Source: Lacicoccus alkaliphilus DSM 16010 (GTDB lineage: Bacteria; Bacillota; Bacilli; Staphylococcales; Salinicoccaceae). Taken from it: 64,000 nt of DNA. The notes below the pieces were generated by a model, which saw nothing but the letters and a program-made list of their open reading frames with translations, was not told the origin of the DNA and did no database searches. The first letter of the stretch is position 1, and every line of letters begins with the position of its first letter. The translations under genes were made by a program, and so were the position numbers. Shown one piece after another: positions 59,794 through 64,000 of the stretch. The stretch is taken from contig NZ_FRCF01000014.1 of the NCBI RefSeq assembly GCF_900142805.1, forward strand, positions 1 through 64,000, written 5' to 3'.

Positions 59794-60969
59794 ATGTTGG
59801 ATCAGCAAATAAAGACAGTCGAACCCCAGGTCATCGAATGGCGCCGCACCATGCATAAACATCCGGAACTCTCCTACCAGGAACACTGGACGAGCGATTA
59901 CATCGAGCAGGCACTTAAAAACATGGACGGCATAGAAGTCAGCCGCCCGACAGAAACCAGCGTGCTCGGCATCATCAAAGGAGAACAGCCCGGGAGGAAA
60001 GTGGGACTGCGCGCTGACATAGATGCACTGCCGATCCAGGAGGACCGGGACGACCTCGACTTCACCTCTGAAATTGATGGAAAGATGCATGCCTGCGGTC
60101 ATGATGCCCATGCGGCGATGCTGCTCGGGGCAGCGAAAGTACTCTCCAATAATAAAGATAAAATCCACGGTGAAGTGTATTTGATTTTCCAGCATGCTGA
60201 AGAAACACCGCCGGGCGGAGCGAGGGAAATGGTCGCGACCGGGCAGTTCGATGACCTGGATGTCGTTTTCGCCCAGCACATCATGACGACTTTGCCTGTC
60301 GGGGAGATTCATATCAAGTCGGGACCGGTGACTGCGAATTCGGATATCTTCAATTTGACCATCACCGGTAAGGGCGGCCACTCCTCCCAGCCGGAGAACT
60401 CGGTCGATCCGGTGCTCATCGGTTCCCGCATCGTCTCACAAGTGCAGGACATCGTCTCACGCCTGGCGAGCCCGCTCGACAACCTGGTTGTTTCAGTGAC
60501 GAACTTCCATGCCGGCACCGGTGCGGAAAACGTCATCCCGCAGACTGCGACAATCAGCGGCAGCGTCCGCTCCGCGAGTGCGGAAATGCGCAAACTCGCA
60601 AAAGAGAAGATTGAAGTCATCATTAAATCCAACTGCGACATCTACGGCGCGGCATATGACCTCGATTACCAGTACGGCGTCACCGCAGTCATCAATGATG
60701 AAGCGGAAACCACAAAAGTGAGGGAGACACTGACCGAAACCTTCGGTGCCGACAGAGTGAAGGAAATGATCATGATGATGGGCGGCGAAGACTTCGGCGC
60801 ATTCACCGAAAACCTCCCCGGCGTCTACATCATGATCGGTACTTATAATGAGAAAAAAGACTGCATCTATCCACACCACCACCCTAAATTCAAGATTGAT
60901 GAAGATGTGTTGATTGATGGCGTCAGGACGCATGTGAATGTGATTTTGGATCTTGGGAGAAGCGGTTAA
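59794..60969 (+). CDS. M20D family amidohydrolase (hippuricase/N-acyl amino acid hydrolase type)
   Basis: A 391-residue enzyme of the IAA-amino-acid/hippurate/N-acetyl-diaminopimelate hydrolase group. Motifs: RRTMHKHPELSYQE at the start, RADIDALPIQE, the metal site MHACGHDAHAAMLLGAAKVL, FQHAEETPPGGAREMV, GKGGHSSQPENSVDPV in the dimer domain and MMMGGEDFGAF. It probably frees an amino acid from an N-acyl conjugate. Last gene of the SAM-riboswitch operon, which hints at a methionine-related substrate. Confidence 0.9.
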   Translation: MLDQQIKTVEPQVIEWRRTMHKHPELSYQEHWTSDYIEQALKNMDGIEVSRPTETSVLGIIKGEQPGRKVGLRADIDALPIQEDRDDLDFTSEIDGKMHACGHDAHAAMLLGAAKVLSNNKDKIHGEVYLIFQHAEETPPGGAREMVATGQFDDLDVVFAQHIMTTLPVGEIHIKSGPVTANSDIFNLTITGKGGHSSQPENSVDPVLIGSRIVSQVQDIVSRLASPLDNLVVSVTNFHAGTGAENVIPQTATISGSVRSASAEMRKLAKEKIEVIIKSNCDIYGAAYDLDYQYGVTAVINDEAETTKVRETLTETFGADRVKEMIMMMGGEDFGAFTENLPGVYIMIGTYNEKKDCIYPHHHPKFKIDEDVLIDGVRTHVNVILDLGRSG

Positions 60970-61031
60970 TATACTCTGAGTGCTTCTTTTGGCTTATTCT
61001 CTCACCTAGAAGCGGTAGTAATAAATTATTA

Positions 61032-61085
61032 AAAACCTCCTTAACATACAGATTTTTTACTTCTTCTGCATGTTGAGGAGGTTTA
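61032..61085. terminator. bidirectional hairpin terminator
   Basis: AAACCTCCTTAACAT faces ATGTTGAGGAGGTTT with one mismatch; A runs lie at the left and T-rich sequence inside the loop and at the right. It lies between the amidohydrolase gene and the convergent permease gene. Confidence 0.65.
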
Positions 61086-61112
61086 ATGTCGTTTTAAAGT
61101 TAATCTATTAAT

Positions 61113-62411
61113 TCATCTATTAGTTTGATCTGCAACTGGTTGTCTCACTTTAACAGTGCTCTTTGTCAAAACATAATATATTATTCCTGACAGTAATAAA
61201 CTCTGAAGTGCTGGGATTCCGAATGGGTAAATATATTGAGTGAAATACCCTAGGATACAACCTAAGAGGACTGCTATGGTGGCATTCCAATTCCAACCTT
61301 TTTCATCGGTCCATTTCTGTTTTTTGATGAAAAAGAAATCTACGATCATGACAGCAAATATAGTTGGGTAAACTACAGCCATGATAATGAGAAATTCAGT
61401 GAAATAATTCAATATACCACCAACTGCCAAAATCACACCTACAAGAGAGCCAATCAATGTTAAAATTGCTCTTCCTTTATTCGTATCAATATTAAACATA
61501 TTGGCAGCAGCCAAGCCAATTGAATAACTTGCTACAATTTGACTAGTCCATAATGCTATCCAAAGAATCAAAAATCCCCAGAACGGGAAACCTAAATTTT
61601 GCATTACAAGAACGATATCAGGCTCTCCTACACCTACTGCCATGATTGCGCCTGTCATGAAGAAAAGTAGCCCTATAACTACTATACCTAAAGGAATCAA
61701 TGCTTGATCTTTCACTTTCGCTTTCGAGTATCTGGTATAATCAGAAGCGATCAGCCATTGCGCTACATTGGCTCCAAGGACTAGACTTATAGCGGCAAAA
61801 ATAGTCATTGAAGGCTCAGGGTTCCACGAAAATAAGTTCTCCCATCCTCCTGTCGATGATAGTGCAAAATAGACACCTGCAGCGATTAATATGATACCAG
61901 CTGGGACAGCGACATAGTCCGTCCATTTCATGGAGTTATATCCTAAAACTGCAGGCAGAGCGAAGAGGGCACCTGTGACCAATGTAAGCAATGCCCAAAT
62001 TGCAAAGTTTGCCGAATAATCGATGTTCAATGTAGCGGCCAAGGCATTTCCTGCTACAGAAGTGTTTATACCAAACCAACCTACATTCAGAACTACAAGT
62101 GCAAGTCCTACTATATACCGAGCTTGAATCGAACCAAAACTTGATCTTGCTATGACTGCTGCAGGTAATCCTGTTTTGGCCCCCATATATCCTTGGATCG
62201 CATTTCCGAGCCACTGTATACCCACTAAACCGATTATCAATATCCCCAGTGTCTCTAATATACTAAAACTCCCGACTAAAGCTGCTCCAACCATTATAAC
62301 TGGCACAGCAAACTCTAGACCCCCAAAGATTGTTGCAGGAACTATCCAATGTTGTCTTTCTGATGATGGTACTGGCTTTAACGGCGACTGCTTATTATTC
62401 TTGTCTTCCAT
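61113..62411 (-). CDS. NCS1 family permease (cytosine/allantoin/hydantoin type)
   Basis: A 432-residue membrane protein with 12 helices of the CodB-like NCS1 family. Hallmarks: TIFGGLEFAVPVIMVGAALVGSF in helix 1, GNAIQGYMGAKTGLPAAVIARSSFG, and VLGANVAQWLIASDYTRYSK. These carriers import cytosine, allantoin, hydantoins or other N-heterocycles with Na+ or H+. The neighbouring hydantoinase B-type gene supports a hydantoin or lactam substrate. A+T-rich; 30 bases after the hydantoinase gene and so in one operon. Confidence 0.9.
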   Translation of the reverse strand: MEDKNNKQSPLKPVPSSERQHWIVPATIFGGLEFAVPVIMVGAALVGSFSILETLGILIIGLVGIQWLGNAIQGYMGAKTGLPAAVIARSSFGSIQARYIVGLALVVLNVGWFGINTSVAGNALAATLNIDYSANFAIWALLTLVTGALFALPAVLGYNSMKWTDYVAVPAGIILIAAGVYFALSSTGGWENLFSWNPEPSMTIFAAISLVLGANVAQWLIASDYTRYSKAKVKDQALIPLGIVVIGLLFFMTGAIMAVGVGEPDIVLVMQNLGFPFWGFLILWIALWTSQIVASYSIGLAAANMFNIDTNKGRAILTLIGSLVGVILAVGGILNYFTEFLIIMAVVYPTIFAVMIVDFFFIKKQKWTDEKGWNWNATIAVLLGCILGYFTQYIYPFGIPALQSLLLSGIIYYVLTKSTVKVRQPVADQTNR

Positions 62412-62440
62412 AAACCCATCCCCTGTTTAAATACTATTTT

Positions 62441-64000
62441 TTAAAAACTATAGCCATATTTCTCTCTGGCAAAATCTTCATCAATCAAGCCATCTAAAAT
62501 ATCATTCCTTATTTCCTCTTCATTTCTTTCTAAAGGAGGTCCGAAACCTCCGCCTCCTCCAGTCTGGACAATCACTCTATCGCCCACATACAAGCCTTTA
62601 CTATTCACTTTTAAGCGCTTCTCCTTATCGTTTTTAGTTATGATTTCAACCTCAGGCGCTTTCCCCGCCAATCCATCGAATAGCCCCCAAGCAGGTGTTT
62701 TTGCTCTCTCAAACCAAAGCGATAAGTTGGAAGGTTTCGTCAATTCATATTCTCTGACAATCCCTTGTCCTCCTTGAGTTCTGCCAGCTCCCCCAGAATT
62801 CACTCTGAATCCATACTCATTTATTTTCAATGGATATTTCGACTCCAACACTTCAACGGGCAGATTTTTGAAATCGCCGTTTGAATTGTTGATTAATCCT
62901 GATTGTCCGTCATCAGCAGAGAAGGCTCCCCATCCACCTGCCGTCGGTTCTACATATAGGAAAGTCGATTCATCTTCATTTCTTCCTGAGAAAGTGACTA
63001 CCATGGAATCTCCATAATGAGCAGCTGCTGACTCTTCTTTTAAGACGGGAGATAATGCCTTGATTATGAGGTCGATCAATAAACCTAATGCTGTAAAATA
63101 CCAACCACAAGCAGCAGGTTCTTCTGCGCTGAATATGGATCTTTTGGGAACTTTAATATCCATGGTTTTAAAATTTCCTCCGGTTACGGGAGAATCTGGA
63201 CCAATCATATGTTTAAATGCCACCCTGCATGCTGAAACGGTTTGTGCCAACCCACAGTTGGTCATACCCATTCTTTGAGGACTCGATCCTTCCAAATCTA
63301 TGGTTAATCTTTCATTTTCAATAGTCACCTTGACTTTCACTGGTACTTCTTCCTCGGTGACCCCGTCATTATCAAGTGTACCTTCTGCCGTATAAACGCC
63401 GTCTGGAATTACTGAAATTTGTTGTATGTCAATCAATTCCGATTGTCTGAAAATATCTTTGATGGAATTCCTGAAAGTCTCTATTCCATGTCTTTCAACA
63501 ATATCATTGACTCTTTTGTTACCGGTGTTGCAAGCAGCTATTTGGGCGTTTAAATCTCCTAAAGCTTGATCACTCAATCTGCTGTTCATAGTAATCAATT
63601 TTATAATATCTTGTATAGGCTCTCCATTATTGTAAATTTTCAATGGAGGGATTCTGAGACCTTCTTGGTAGATTTCTGTAGCATCCATAGGATATCCCGG
63701 ATCTTTTGCTCCTAAATCCAACCAGTGTGCCCGTGTGGCAGAAAAGCCGACCAAATCATCCTTGTAAAAAATAGGCGCGATTACCGTTATATCATTCAAA
63801 TGAGTTCCAGCTAGGTATGAATCATTCATGATATATACGTCACCAGGACTATAATTTTCATTGCCTCCGATTATTTTTGTAGTCTCTCTGATACATACAT
63901 CTAAGTTTCCTAAAAAGGTTGGTAAGCCTGAAGATTGTCCCAATAATTCGGCATTCTCATTATATATCCCTACACTACAGTCTTTCATTTCATAAATGAT
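62441..64000 (-). CDS. hydantoinase B/oxoprolinase family subunit, N-terminus outside the window
   Basis: At least 519 residues; the frame is still open at the window edge (IIYE before the first Met), so about 50 residues including the start lie beyond 64000. Typical HyuB motifs are DVYIMNDSYLAGTHLNDI, DLGAKDPGYPMDATEIYQEGLRIPP, EGSSPQRMGMTNCGLAQTVSACR and GGGGFGPPLERN at the end. With a HyuA partner such proteins hydrolyse hydantoins or 5-oxoproline with ATP, or form acetone-carboxylase-like complexes. HyuA should lie just upstream outside the window. A+T-rich like the permease gene behind it. Confidence 0.9.
   Translation of the reverse strand: MIYEMKDCSVGIYNENAELLGQSSGLPTFLGNLDVCIRETTKIIGGNENYSPGDVYIMNDSYLAGTHLNDITVIAPIFYKDDLVGFSATRAHWLDLGAKDPGYPMDATEIYQEGLRIPPLKIYNNGEPIQDIIKLITMNSRLSDQALGDLNAQIAACNTGNKRVNDIVERHGIETFRNSIKDIFRQSELIDIQQISVIPDGVYTAEGTLDNDGVTEEEVPVKVKVTIENERLTIDLEGSSPQRMGMTNCGLAQTVSACRVAFKHMIGPDSPVTGGNFKTMDIKVPKRSIFSAEEPAACGWYFTALGLLIDLIIKALSPVLKEESAAAHYGDSMVVTFSGRNEDESTFLYVEPTAGGWGAFSADDGQSGLINNSNGDFKNLPVEVLESKYPLKINEYGFRVNSGGAGRTQGGQGIVREYELTKPSNLSLWFERAKTPAWGLFDGLAGKAPEVEIITKNDKEKRLKVNSKGLYVGDRVIVQTGGGGGFGPPLERNEEEIRNDILDGLIDEDFAREKYGYSF

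Noticed and set aside
62441-63988. N-terminally truncated hydantoinase B pseudogene
   Set aside because: The frame is open to the end of the window, and the residues before the first Met fit the family, so the missing part is simply outside.

Overview
The window looks like a chromosomal segment of a moderately G+C-rich member of the Staphylococcaceae, most likely a halotolerant Salinicoccus/Jeotgalicoccus-type coccus. Ribosomal protein S18 is close to the staphylococcal form, Shine-Dalgarno sites are strong AAAGGAGG types, promoters are sigma-A-like, and lipoproteins carry acidic, Ser/Thr-rich tails. The genus is an inference. The gene content is that of a metabolically broad, amino-acid-scavenging heterotroph.

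Layout. 0-5 kb: the end of a 2-keto-4-pentenoate hydratase-type gene, an iron-dependent alcohol dehydrogenase, a tiny lipoprotein, an eleven-copy 51-bp tandem repeat array, a stand-alone rpsR, modAB without modC, and a YkoF-like thiamine-precursor binding protein. 5-10.3 kb: the NAD de novo locus nadB-nadC-nadA, divergent from nadS-niaR, with three evenly spaced TTTACA repeats between them. 10.4-18 kb: an aldo/keto reductase, then a GntR-controlled operon with an aminotransferase, a RocB-like M20 peptidase and a complete TRAP transporter. 18-24.6 kb: a VOC protein, a 53-residue conserved-looking protein, a YfcC-type carrier, mgtE behind an overlapping upstream ORF, a MetE-like methyltransferase (YxjG type) divergent from a LysR regulator, and a GNAT enzyme.

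24.6-38.5 kb is visibly A+T-richer and reads as an acquired catabolic island. It starts beside a second 51-bp repeat array and holds a DapA-type lyase, an in-frame fusion of a tartrate/isopropylmalate-type dehydrogenase to a 4-aminobutyrate aminotransferase, a succinate-semialdehyde-type dehydrogenase, a GntR/FCD regulator, a D-2-hydroxyacid dehydrogenase, an M20 deacylase, a second TRAP transporter, a frameshifted sodium:solute symporter and an agmatinase-family ureohydrolase. Two promoters in it share the same operator, ATTGTCGACAAT or a one-base variant. It ends against a G+C-rich gabD-gabT pair, which is divergent from a GabR-like MocR regulator and is paralogous to genes inside the island.

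42.7-55 kb: an SDR behind a perfect CcpA cre match, an esterase, a PhnB-like protein, a SirB/CbiX chelatase, an acyl-CoA dehydrogenase with a nucleoside hydrolase, a lone OpuAC-type betaine-binding lipoprotein, a DUF2867-type epimerase with a small acidic partner, and an agmatinase divergent from a YjiH-type membrane protein, followed by a PAS-AAA+ regulator that lacks the GAFTGA loop. 55.2-61 kb: a complete SAM-I riboswitch with terminator controls an enolase-superfamily enzyme, a tripartite tricarboxylate transporter (TctC-TctB-TctA) and an M20 amidohydrolase. This is the most striking unit in the window. 61-64 kb is again A+T-rich: an NCS1 permease and a hydantoinase B-type subunit cut by the window edge.

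A common theme is uptake of organic acids or acylated amino compounds by binding-protein-dependent secondary transporters. Three times in 64 kb such a transporter is paired with an M20-family hydrolase, each time under a different control: GntR with operator TGTATACAGTATACA, GntR with ATTGTCGACAAT plus a cre site, and a SAM riboswitch. All calls come from reading the sequence; no database search was run.
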